Assembly: GCA_050084515.1 (NCBI GenBank)
Contig: CM114275.1
Span: forward strand, 19,654,001-19,718,000
DNA length: 64,000 nt
Direction: 5' to 3'
From: Blasia pusilla
Taxonomy: Eukaryota > Marchantiophyta > Marchantiopsida > Blasiales
Shown: positions 13,501 through 22,889 of the stretch, piece after piece
Layout of the letters: each line of letters opens with the position of its first letter
Numbering within the stretch: the stretch's first letter is position 1
Translations under genes and position numbers: made by a program
The notes under the pieces: model-generated
What the model was told of the DNA's origin: nothing
Databases searched by the model: none
Seen by the model: the letters and a program-made list of their open reading frames with translations, nothing else

Positions 13501-14760
13501 CGTACTTCGGCCCCCTAACTAGACGAAACCCTTCCACGTGTACGTGGACACCTTGTCATTTGACATTGGGATGGTGCTAAGCCAACTTGATGGTAATAAG
13601 CATGATTATCCGGTTTATTACGGAGGTCGGAAATTATCTACGGCCAAATAGAAATATACCACTACCGAACGGGAAGCGTTGGGAATGATATTCTCTTGTA
13701 AGAAGTTCCATCATTATTTATTAGGGTATGAGTTCGTCTTTCATTTGGACCATTTTTCGCTCCGACCCTCAATGGTCAAGGCGGATCTCTCCGGGAGAAT
13801 TGCGCATTGGATCTTGTTACTACAAGAATTCATATTCGATGTAATTACCCGCGCAGGGAAGGTACATATGAATGCAGATTTCTTATCAAGGTTGCGGATG
13901 ACGAATGCGGACCTTACACAGACTTTGGACGATATCTTTCCCGACAAGGACCTGTTCCAGATTACTGAAGACCGACTAGGCCGGTCCTTGTATGAAGATA
14001 TTTTACATTTTCTAATAACCTTGCGACTTCTTGCCCCTATGACGTTAGAAGAGTGGGCAGTTTTTTTACATAAAATAGGACCGTATGAGTTGTGTCGAGG
14101 GATATTGTTAAGATTGGGTGCTAATGAAGAGTATCGAAGATGCTTGGAAGCAGAGGAAATTACCGGCATTATTAGGGCCATGCACTCGGCCGATTCCGGA
14201 GGACACTATACCGTTAAGAACAGAGTCAAGAAGATCTTGGAGGCACGTTACTAGTGGCCAACCATGTTTAGGGATGTAGGCCAATTTATTCAAAGCTATG
14301 ATGCATGTCAAAGAGCAGGCAGACCAACTGCTACCTCTCGCTGGCCTTTGGTGCCAATCTTGCCCTTAGCTCCTTTTGAGAAATGGGGCATTGATTTTGT
14401 GGGCCTTACTTCTCCAGCTACTCGCCAAAAAAGGCAGAAATATATTCTCATAGCCAGCGACTACTGTACTAAGATGGTCGAGGTCGTTGCAACACGCAAA
14501 GATGATAGTGAGGCGGTACCAAATTCTTATATGGAATGATTATCACCAGGTATGGCTGCTCGTTGGAGTTGGTAAGTGATCGTGGAACTCACGTCATGAA
14601 CAAGACTATTGAGTCGCTAACTTCCCACTTTTTAATCAAACATCGAAAGACCACACCGTACAATCGTGAAGCCAATGGGTTAACAGAGAAGTCTAATGGA
14701 CTTATCTGCTGGATCCTGAATCGCTTGACGGTTATATATTCTTATGATTGGGACATGAAA
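13501..14760 (+). pseudogene. RNase H and N-terminal/core integrase of gypsy 1
   Basis: The RNase H part runs to about 13890, with YTTTEREALGMIFSCKKFHH and the RAGKVHMNADFLSRL end. The integrase has SGGHYTVKNRVKKIL and a C-x-x-C remnant reading SYDACQRAG (first Cys lost). The catalytic core shows GIDFVG and LVSDRGTH and ends in a glutamate in ANGLTEKSNG, so the DDE set is recognisable. The frame breaks several times. The domain stops abruptly near 14750, in the tract where relatives read W-D-x-L-x-x-x-L-W-A-Y-R-T, and continues at 17139. Confidence 0.75.
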
Positions 14761-15560
14761 CCCTTGACGTATCGTCGATAGAAGTTCGCTAATCCTATGA
14801 ATGCACGAACTCAACTCATATCTGTAGGGCGTGGAATGCGTGAAATAGCCTCTATCTTTATTTGCTGCATACCAAGGACACCTGGGTATATTCTATGACC
14901 CAAGTACTCCATTTGGTCATAGAAGAACTTGCACTTGCCTGGATGTAGCTTCAGCCCATGGAAATACCTCCTCTAGATGTCGCTCATGCTCCTCAACCGT
15001 GGCGCTAAAGACTACGATGTCATCAATATAACACCTAGCAAAATCCAGATCTGCCAAGATCCTATCCATGATCCTCTGAAACTCATCCGGGCGTTCTTTA
15101 ACCCAAATGGTAAGAACCGCCACTAGTACAAGCAATCCTTCCCATGAGGATTGATATCCCAAAAATGTCATCTTCTGCCTGTCCTCCAATCTCATAGGCA
15201 GTTGAAGGTATCCGACTCAAAGATATAACGAATTGAAGACCTTTGCATGCCCAATAGCATCAAAGATTTCCTCAAGAGTGGGCATGGCATACCTATCCGA
15301 CTTCATTTTCCGATTGATAGATCAGTAATCTCCTCACATTCTCCTCCGTCCAGTTGCCATGCACATCCTTGTTGGCGAGCATGATAGTGGCAAATGCATA
15401 CTCTCCATGCGACATCTCCTCTAGTCCTGCTCCAACCAAGTCCTAGATCCTACTTTGAATCAGAGCCCTCTCCATATCACTATACCTGTAGGGTCGTCGG
15501 AAGATTAGCGTGTCATTGATAACCCAATGCGGATCCCTGGACCCTTCAGTGTACCCAAAT
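14750..15560 (-). pseudogene. Reverse transcriptase of DNMT-gypsy copy A
   Basis: The - strand RT shows RLEDRQKMTFLGYQSS, then PDEFQRIMDRILADLDFARCYIDDIVVFSATVEEHERHLEE. YIDD is the catalytic YxDD motif (about 15015-15035). It ends in the connection region LGMQQIKIEAISRIPRP and ANFYRRYVKGF near 14752. The same block in copy B is about 85-90% alike by eye. Frame breaks and stops make it non-functional. Confidence 0.8.
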
Positions 15561-15837
15561 CATGCATACTAAGTGCAAAACAACTCCTATAACTCCTAAG
15601 GAATTGGTGTATCCGGCGCGTCTCTCCTTTTGTCAACTTAGAGCCCATATCTGGCTCCCAAGTCTCCATCGTGACTACAGTAGGACTCTCCGACGCGGGT
15701 GTTGGTGGTTGCTATGGTGCAACCCTGTCTCGGACAAAAAAACTCGACTGCTCCATTGGAACCAATTGCAAAATCGGATCTCTATGTGCAGTATCTGGAA
15801 CCACGCTTAATGTTGTGGCTACCATCTCCTAGCGTAC

Positions 15838-16800
15838 CTACAAAATATCCCTAGAAGTCCAAGGGTGTCTCTCCCAATCATCCTTGGTGTGTCGATCTCC
15901 TTGGGTCTCGCCTCGAGCCACTCCCTCGGCCGTCTCGGTAGGCATGGAGCTTACCAACGCAACTCTTGTGACCTGTCGCATCCTCAAATGATGATGCTCA
16001 ACTACTTCTAAGCTGAAAATCCATATGAAGCAGTTCAGGTCCATCGCCCAACCCAAGACATGACGTCGTGATGCATCTGATAGTGACGGTATTGTCGTCA
16101 CTCATGTGGGGAATCCCATTGTTCCCTCTCGCTCATTGGTGTTGGGATCCACCAACGTCTGTACTTGGTCATCCTAAACCAAGCCAGATCCGGCCTCCTT
16201 GAATGCATAGGAAGGGGGAAAACTCACCAATGTGGGAAAGGCTGCCCAAGGCATACCAATCTTGTTGACCACAATCAATGGCGGTTGATTATCTACCCTC
16301 ACTTCCTATGATCGACGGCCTGGATCCAATATAGAATCCACCAACAAATCAGAGGGGTGCTCCACTCTCGCATATGCCCTCCACAACACCTCGTGTGGTA
16401 CCAAGTTGGTCCACCAAAGACGTAGGCGATGTGCTCGTGAACCCACACTTACCGCATCCAACAAAACTATCGGGCCGATCCATGCGCGTACATGCTGTGC
16501 ACTTGTCACCACACGGGACCTCGAATCGCCCAAAATCGGTACATTCTCCATAATGTATGCCGGAGGACGAGACTGATGCTCCTGCAAGTGTCGCAAGATC
16601 TGCATCATCTTCCAAAACAACATGGATCGAGAGTGAGCTAATCCGCTACTCTGTCCAACACTCGACTGGCCCTGACATGGCCAACTAGAAATGACTAAGT
16701 CTATGGTCCCTACCCACTCCAAGTCAAGGGCCCTTGTCGTGCGCATACACATCGCTATACAACATATATCGCTCGTCACATCCATACCATAAAACACCAA
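15838..16800 (-). pseudogene. DNA cytosine-5 methyltransferase domain in gypsy copy A
   Basis: One open frame (16800-16306) shows DNMT motif IV, SSWPCQGQSSVG, with the catalytic Pro-Cys-Gln intact (Gln codon at 16672-16674). It also shows motif VI, YIMENVPILG (about 16536-16560), and motif VIII-like VGSRAHRLRLWWTN (about 16403-16445). After a frame break, TMGFPT then a stop (about 16100-16125) and RRHVLGWAMDLNCFIWI (about 16010-16055) match motifs IX-X. Motif I (SAM-binding FxGxG-type) is missing: the 5' part is replaced near 16735 by leader sequence. The domain directly precedes the RT. Confidence 0.85.
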
Positions 16801-16805
16801 TCTTC

Positions 16806-17138
16806 CTCACATACGGGTAGATCCACACATGTACAGAAATCAACTCATACATATACATGGAGATCACACAACAAAAATAAAGAGTAGAAAAAATGGCACA
16901 CCCAACCTAAACCTCCACTCCTCAATCTACTTCAGCATATCGAGCCTCGTCCATCCTGCGCTATCAAGGAATCCGGAGATTAGCACCCTAGTCCTATCTC
17001 ACACACATACAAGAGAGGTGCTCCAACGGCCCAACATGAGAAAGATGGTTTGGGAAAGCCATCTTCCTCCCTTATATAGGGTTGGGAAGAGCCAAAAGGC
17101 TCTTGCCCTAAAAAGAGCTAGAATCCTTGCGGTATTGT
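16806..17138 (-). repeat. LTR/leader-like end of DNMT-gypsy copy A
   Basis: Non-coding stretch with a TATA-like CTTATATAGGG near 17075 (+ strand reading). It also carries the phrase GAGAGGTGCTCCAACGG followed by CCCAACATGAGAAAGATGG. A diverged copy of the same text lies at 32776-33060 beside copy C. It is next to a short segment (TCGTGCGCATACACATCGCT) that also flanks the copy B LTR. It is therefore element-derived, but its exact role (LTR or leader of a subfamily) is unclear. Confidence 0.5.
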
Positions 17139-17640
17139 AGGCCTATCGGACAACAGAGAAGGTTACCACCAAGTACACCCCGTTTTACCTTAGGTATGGA
17201 GTTCAAACCTTGACTCCTATTGAATGGGATTTGCCCACTTATTGTGTTTTGGAGGAGAAGAGAGTGGAGGACGCCACACGGATTCTCCAGGGGAGAAATG
17301 AGGCCTTAGTGGCGTTGGAGGAAGCACGAGTCTTAGCCCTGGGTCAAACCCAACTCGTACAAGATGAATGGAAACAAAGATACGACCTATATTTATGGCC
17401 GCAATCTATAAGTATCGGGGACCTGGTGTTGATGTATAATAACCACCCGTTGAAATTCCCTGGAAAGTTAAAATTGAACTGGATGGGACCCTACCGTGTA
17501 TTAGCAATATATGATAATAGATCACTGTAGTTAGAAACCTTGAATGAAGAAGCACTACCAACTCACATCAATGGCATGCATGCTCAAAGGTATCATCAAC
17601 CGTAACCCTACTCTGACCAAAAATTGGGAGAGGGGGCTTT
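17139..17640 (+). pseudogene. C-terminal integrase of gypsy 1 (continuation)
   Basis: This continues the integrase broken near 14750. It begins with AYRTTEKVTTKYTPFYLRYG, the conserved block after the DDE core, where the preceding Trp codon has become TAG. It goes on with TPIEWDLPTYCVLEEKRVED and the GPY/F-type module LKLNWMGPYRVLAIYDNRSL before a stop near 17530. A following NEEALPTHINGMHAQRYHQ tail fits the end of pol. No chromodomain is visible. Confidence 0.8.
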
Positions 17641-17881
17641 GTTACGAAGCGCTTTGCGGTTGCATGAGGAACCAAGTGCAATGTCGTGCTTTGGGTTCAC
17701 ACGAACTTCGAAGAGGAGATTGCTTCAGACTTCAGTGAAGCGGGAAGAGGAAGAAAGACTTCGTCCGTCAATCAAGACCAGGAAGATCTGGCCATTATCC
17801 CATGCGCAATGCTCTAACCGCTGCCGGCGGTGTCGTCATATAAGCGCCCCCACATCCAAAAAACCGTTAAGGACATAAGTC

Positions 17882-18290
17882 AATGGCTACTACCTGTGCG
17901 TTCATTTTCATGGATGGAGAGCCTCAAAATTTTTGCACCAGGTCAAAGCCAGAGCACACAGAGACCGACCTATGACACTTTGCTTGACGCCGACGATGTC
18001 TTGTGAAGACCCAGGTCCCATCATGCGAAGCGCGGCCATGCCAATTATTAAGCTTACGTCCAAGTTAATCAAAGCGCTCGAATTGGACTCTTACTTCATG
18101 AGAGCTCCTCGGGGAGGTTTGATCTTTGGTTGCAGCTGCCAAATTCAAGAAATAGGGGTTCTGGTACCGAGCCCTACCATAAAATTAGACTCCAAATGAT
18201 TGGAGGACAACTTTTATGCTTCCTACCGCTCTTGAGTATGAATATAACACAAACTTGTTGGTGAAGCACGAAGATCAACTGGCGCAGGGA
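17882..18290 (+). pseudogene. Extra ORF downstream of pol in gypsy 1, first part
   Basis: A probable start reads MATTCAFIFMDGEPQNF. Later codons in a shifted frame read ELDSYFMRAPRGGLIFG, CQIQEIGVLVPSPTIKLDS and LVKHEDQLAQG. The protein is not recognised. Its reading sense is resumed at about 28542 on the other side of the copy B insertion, so it is the 5' part of one third ORF in the element. Several stops and frameshifts are present. Confidence 0.5.
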
Positions 18291-18292
18291 TG

Positions 18293-18430
18293 TGTGACAT
18301 CGGATCGCTCATGTCGTGCGCAAACACATCCCTACACAACATACATTGCTTTCATCGAACACACACATGATCCCATGCTAACTCATGGCATCCAAACAAC
18401 GAGACAAGAAGTACTAAAATATCTCCAATT
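18293..18430. repeat. Segment duplicated on both sides of the copy B LTR (left copy)
   Basis: Shares TCGTGCGCAAACACATCCCT, ACACAACATACAT, CATGATCCCATGCTAACTCA, and GAGACAAGAAGTACTAAAAT with 18943-19072. It is preceded by GTGACA, the terminal hexamer of the LTR. This suggests an LTR-segment-LTR-segment concatemer that lost its outer LTR. Weaker relatives occur near 16735 and 32690. Confidence 0.7.
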
Positions 18431-18942
18431 AAAGTAAGATCCAATCTCTCTCTACACCATCTCACACCATAGCTCTCAAAGGTGTGCACTCTCTCTCATG
18501 TCAAACCAAACCCACTCTCCTAATGAGAGGCTTGGGTTACACTCACAATGCAAGGGACCATAGCTCTGCTGCCTTATGCCAAGAGGTTCAACAAAGAGAG
18601 AATGAGCTCTCAAGCTCTCTCTCCTTGAGGTATACCCCTCCAATCTCCCAAGCTCTCTCCATGGTAACCTATTCTCCCAAGTCACCTCCTTGGATCTTGA
18701 CCTGATGTAGGAGGTCAAGGGCCACTTACCAAAAATATAAAGTCGATCATATACTCAAAATGGTAATTACCTAAAATATTAACTTCCTCAATATGGCTCC
18801 AAATAAGCCAAAACAAAGGGAAACCTGCTCTCTCAGGTTTCCCGGGGACACAGCTGGTCATCCTCAACCTACTGAGCCTGTCCTCCACTACTCACGAAGG
18901 CGCTCTACTTCATCTCACCGATTTACCCTAAAAGACGTGACA
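18428..18942 (-). repeat. 3' LTR of DNMT-gypsy copy B
   Basis: Matches the 5' LTR at 28026-28541. Its + strand left end reads ATTAAAGTAAG where the other copy has TGTAAAGTAAG, so the terminal CA (- strand) is mutated. The right end GACGTGACA is intact. Both sides are flanked by the same approximately 135-bp segment (18293-18430 and 18943-19072). Confidence 0.85.
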
Positions 18943-19072
18943 TTTATTATGCGCTTAGACATCGCTACACAACATACATCGTTGTCACCGAACACACACA
19001 CAAACACGCATGATACCATGCTCACTCATGGAATCCAAAAAACGAGACAAGAAGTACTAAAATATCTCCAAT
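18943..19072. repeat. Segment duplicated on both sides of the copy B LTR (right copy)
   Basis: Internal counterpart of 18293-18430, directly inside the 3' LTR of copy B. Similarity ends at ATATCTCCAAT, after which the internal region continues toward the PHD-finger-like coding end. The expected purine-rich polypurine tract is not evident here. Confidence 0.7.
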
Positions 19073-19259
19073 CACCCCCCTAGCTGGTGGTTAGATCCCT
19101 CTAACTCCAGATAGCCATCTATCCCTACCTACCATGACATACATCTCTCGGACACTAAGAGCAAGAAAGGCCGGGTGCTCATGTGGCCCCATCATTAGTC
19201 GCCTTCCTGTCATCCTTGTCACAGAAAAAGTCAAAACCAAAACTCACCTAGTATCTCCT

Positions 19260-19420
19260 CTATGTACATCTGGGACACATGCATCGTCCCCGAGGAACCC
19301 TAATGAGAGGTGGTGTCAGACATGCCATATGCCAACCGCTCGAACATCCATCACAAACTAGCATACAAGAACTATTGCTAAGCTCGGATCTTTGTACCAT
19401 CAATGTTAGGAAGGTGATAT
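19260..19420 (-). pseudogene. PHD-finger-like module at the 3' end of pol in DNMT-gypsy copy B
   Basis: The - strand frame ends with SSCMLVCDGCSSGWHMAC and LTPPLIRVPRGRCMCPRC, then stop. It has the second half of a PHD zinc finger: C-x2-C, WH-x2-C, the LTPPL-x-x-VP-x-G loop and a final C-x2-C. The usual first Cys pair is not seen in frame and probably lies across a frameshift near 19390. Upstream is GVLLLEGRNGMVWKDHVRNC, a post-integrase linker. PHD fingers typically read histone H3 tails. In an integrase tail this would be a targeting module, by analogy with chromodomains; that role is inferred. Confidence 0.7.
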
Positions 19421-19559
19421 GGCGCACAATTACGCACATGGTCCTTCCATACCATACCATTGCGTCCCTCCAGCAAGAGAACACCGGATGGCAAAACGTC
19501 ACGCACTCTCAGGATAGTGCGCCATGCAGTCATATCCAACATCGTCGGTGCCTTCTGCT

Positions 19560-20520
19560 GCAAGTAGACATAATCTCCCTAATGAAATCTCTCGATAGTT
19601 GGTCGATAACCACCACCCCGAATAGTCGCATACCTCAATGTATCCCGATGTTGCGCAATCGCCAAGTTCTCGAACGCCATGGGCATCACTCTCCGAAACA
19701 ACTCAGCCCTCTGAGAACATCTCGCATCCATACATCTCGGTCATCAAGGTCAAACACCTCACCAGCATCTCGACGAATGGCCGCACGTAAATTTGGCTCT
19801 CGGCCATAAAGTAGCAAGTACAGTGAAAAATACGCTAAGGATGTCTGCCTGTTGAATCAGTATCCCATCGCCAACCAAGGCAACCGGAGGTCCAAATCTC
19901 CTAGGTGACCTCTCTGCAAGTCATGCTTGCGTAAACCCCTCTTCACCATCTGCACAACTCTCTCCGCTAATCCATCCGCCTCAGGATTATCTCGCGAAGT
20001 CGTGCGGTGGTCGATCAGCGCCTAATCACACAAGGTCTGGAACGCATCGCGAAACTTGGTACCCTGATCTGTCAACACCTCAGCCGGTGTGCCATAATGA
20101 TTCAAAACTTTGTCAAGGAAGGCATAAGCTACTCCCTCACTCACTTTGTCAGGCAATGCAACCAACTCGATCCACTTCAAAAACTGCTCGACCATCACCA
20201 ACACATATCAACTGTGACGTTCCGTCAAATGCAAAGGTCATGCAAAATCCAAACTCCATCTATACCCTAAGCCCATGATTGGTAATGGATGAAATTATGG
20301 AGTCGGAGCATTGAACGATGCTAGGACCCGATCACACACCATGCACCTGGTAACAAACTGCTGAACGTAAGTTTGCATGCCTCGCCACCAATACTGAATC
20401 TGGAGCAAGTTGTACGTCTGCTTCAACCCGAAGTGACCCAACTCCTCATAGGCATGTTGCACTAGTCGTGCTCTCTACAAAGGATGCGGCACTACGTGAA
20501 CTCTACCATCCTCCCAAACT
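19560..20520 (-). pseudogene. Integrase of DNMT-gypsy copy B
   Basis: In - strand order, the zinc-binding part shows LVQHAYEELGHFGLKQTYNL and WWRGMQTYVQQFVTRCMVCD, with H-x-H and C-x2-C all present. The core shows SLDFA, then LTDQGTKFRDAFQ, then a block ending EADGLAERVVQMVKRGLRK, giving D, D and E. Between them lies MLVMVEQFLKWIELVALPDK. Later codons include LYGREPNLRAAIRRDAGEVF. Stops interrupt it at several points. It is downstream of RNase H, as in Ty3/gypsy. Confidence 0.85.
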
Positions 20521-20879
20521 CTCAAAACACGTGTCCCCTCCCAACGGAACCGTCTGGCCCATTGTAGGATCCGATCCCGCTCTCTAGCACCCACGGTGCT
20601 CGCAACGCTGCTTGTACGAAGGTAATCCAAGACTACTCCATCTTCATGAATATCTCGGCCACTTGTCGTCTCCTCACTCGCCTCGGGATTCAAGGACTTT
20701 CCACTAGACCTCGCCATCAAAGTCTCCACACTCTGGCTCTCTATAGCCAACATGCCTAAATAGGCTGACGCGTGTCAGCTTGGCACTGACTCCTCATCAC
20801 TCTCTCCATGTCATCGAGCTCCAGTCGTATCTTGCTAACTCGGACATGGGTTACGACTCAACCCATCTGCATCTTGGTT

Positions 20880-21160
20880 GAGCGTCCCAGGTCTATGTAC
20901 CACCTGAAAATCATACTCCTACAACAACAGGGCCCATCTCACAAGCTTCCCTGTAAGCTTATCGCACTCCATCAACCACTTTAGTGGTTGATGATCAGTG
21001 ATGATGGTAAAGGGGTTGCCGAATAAGTAACACCTAAAATGCGCCACAGCCCACACCGCTCTCGTATTGAGAGCCTTTCTTCGAGTAAGGGCAGGCCTTC
21101 TAGCTGCGGTAGACGCGGTCGATGCAAGATGAACACCCTGAGAAGATCTCATTTTTCAAT
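20880..21160 (-). pseudogene. RNase H of DNMT-gypsy copy B
   Basis: The - strand frame reads RKALNTRAVWAVAHFRCYLF then GNPFTIITDHQPLKWLMECD and TGKLVRWALLLQEYDF. The ITDHQPLKWL block is the signature of Ty3/gypsy RNase H. The N-terminal third is missing; it is replaced by the unassigned block at about 21165-21740. Confidence 0.85.
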
Positions 21161-21164
21161 ATAA

Positions 21165-21740
21165 AATTATTATGTATACTCTCCATTCTCTCACGACAGG
21201 TATCACAAATGGAAGTGCCGAGGCGATCACTTCTTCGTAACATCGGATCCCAAAATTCCTAACTATAAAATCCCTATAAAATATTTATACGCTTGTATAC
21301 GAGGAAGATAGCACAACTAGTATTAAACCCTACTTGAGCAGGCCTATTGACGTCAATAGACCTGGCTATATAAGGACATACAAAGTACAATCCCATGTCC
21401 TTCCATATGTGACGATAGGAAGGATCACCGGAGTTGGAGATTGAATGACCTGGTTGATGAACGCCTCCCCAAAGTGATAAACTAAATAGCGAGTGAACCA
21501 GTGCCTATCTACAAAGAGTATCTTGACATGATATGGATTAAGGAAAGGAAAGTCGGACACAACTCGTGCTCCACCCCTATCCATGCTTGACAAACATTCT
21601 CTACTCTCCTCAAGAATGGTTTTTGGCGGAGTTATTCTCCCAAGAGGGGTAATCCATTCTCATTGGGGAAATAATAAGCCAAAACATTCACTATTTTAGT
21701 ATGACTAAACTCCTCTAAGGTGACAAACCTCTCATCTCCA
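21165..21740. other. Unassigned insertion between RT and RNase H in copy B
   Basis: About 575 bases interrupt the RT-RNase H connection of copy B. They are AT-richer than the flanks and encode no recognisable protein. On the + strand they hold a near-perfect palindrome, GGCCTATTGACGTCAATAGACC without its outer bases, centred on TGACGTCA at about 21348. TATATAAGG follows 15 bases later (about 21369). This resembles a promoter pair (bZIP/CRE-type site plus TATA) as in an LTR. Exact termini were not found. Confidence 0.45.
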
Positions 21741-22560
21741 CACACACACCAAACTCTAGAAACCTCTCGAAGAAGAAGAACCTCTTCTGGTCGTAGAAGA
21801 ACTTGCACTTGCTTGGATGTAGCTTTAGCCCATGTAATTGCAATCGTCGAAACACCTCCTCTAGATGTCGCTCATGCTCCTCAACCGTGGCGCTAAAGAC
21901 AACGATATCATCAATATAACGACGAGGAAAATCCAGACAAGCCAAGATCCTATCCATGACCCTCTGAAACTCAGCTGGGGCATTCTTTAACCCAAATGGT
22001 AAGAACCGCCACTTGTACAAAAAATCCTACCCGTGAGGATTGATGCCCCAAAATGCCATCTTCTGCCTTTCCTCCAATCTGATAGGCAGTTGATGGTATC
22101 CGGCTTGCAAATCCAATGAATTGAAGACCTTTGCATGGCCAATTGCATCAAAGATCTCCTCAGGGGTGGGCATGGCATACCTATCAAACTTCATCTGCCG
22201 ATTGATAGGCCGATAATCCCCACACATCCGCCTCCGTCCAGTTACCATGCACATCCTTCTTGGTGGGCATGATAGTGGCAGATGCATACTCCCCATGAGA
22301 CATCTGGTTCTGCTCCAACCAAGTCCTAGCTCCTAATCTATATCAAAGTCCTCTCCATATCACTGCAACTGAAGGGTTGTCGAAAGATCGGCGTATCACT
22401 CGACAACTCAATGCGGATCCCGGGTCCTTTCAGCGTACCCAAATCCTCCATGCTAAACGCAAAGCAGCTCCTATAACTCTTGAGGAACTGATGTATCCGG
22501 CGCCGCTCTCCTCCTGTCAACTTAGGGCCTATATCTTGCTCCCAAGTCTCCATCGTGACT
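21740..22560 (-). pseudogene. Reverse transcriptase of DNMT-gypsy copy B
   Basis: The - strand RT leader reads ERRRIHQFLKSYRSCFAFSM and IRIELSSDTPIFRQPF. Then come CGDYRPINRQMKFDRYAMPT, FNSLDLQAGYHQLPI, FLPFGLKNAPAEFQRVMDRI, and the catalytic RRYIDDIVVFSATVEEHE (about 21903-21926). Only single frameshifts separate the frames, so the domain is well preserved. It follows the DNMT domain with about 330 bases of linker. Confidence 0.9.
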
Positions 22561-22889
22561 ATGGTAGGACTCTCCGGTGCGGGTATCGATGGTTGCTATG
22601 GTGCAACCCCGTCTCGAACGACAACACTCGGCCGCTCTCCTGCAGCCAACTCCAAACTCTGATCTCCTCCACGTGCAATGTCCGGAACCACGCTCGATGT
22701 TGTGGCTATCATCTCTTGACGTACTTGCAAAACATCCCTAGAAGTCCAAGGATGTCTCTCCCGATCTTCCTTGGTGTGTAGGTCTCCTCGAGTCTCGCCC
22801 CCAACCACTGCCTCCACCATCTCGATAGGCATGGGGCTCACCAACGCAACCGCTATGATCTGTCGCGATTTCATACGACGTTGCTCAGC

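Larger units (their letters stand above)
14750..17138 (-). mobile_element. DNMT-carrying gypsy, copy A (truncated), inserted in gypsy 1 integrase
   Basis: This - strand block holds, in transcription order, an LTR-like/leader stretch (17138-16806), a DNMT domain (16800-15985) and an RT (about 15560-14750) that ends in RAFIGLANFYRRYVKGF. Gag, protease, RNase H and integrase are absent. It separates the two halves of the gypsy 1 integrase. The five bases CCTTG occur at both edges (about 14760-14764 and 17131-17135). This could be a target-site duplication or chance microhomology, since neither edge is a TG/CA LTR end. Confidence 0.75.

Noticed and set aside
14760-17135. CCTTG as target-site duplication of copy A
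   Set aside because: Neither edge of copy A is an LTR end, so five shared bases may be chance or repair microhomology; mentioned only as possible.
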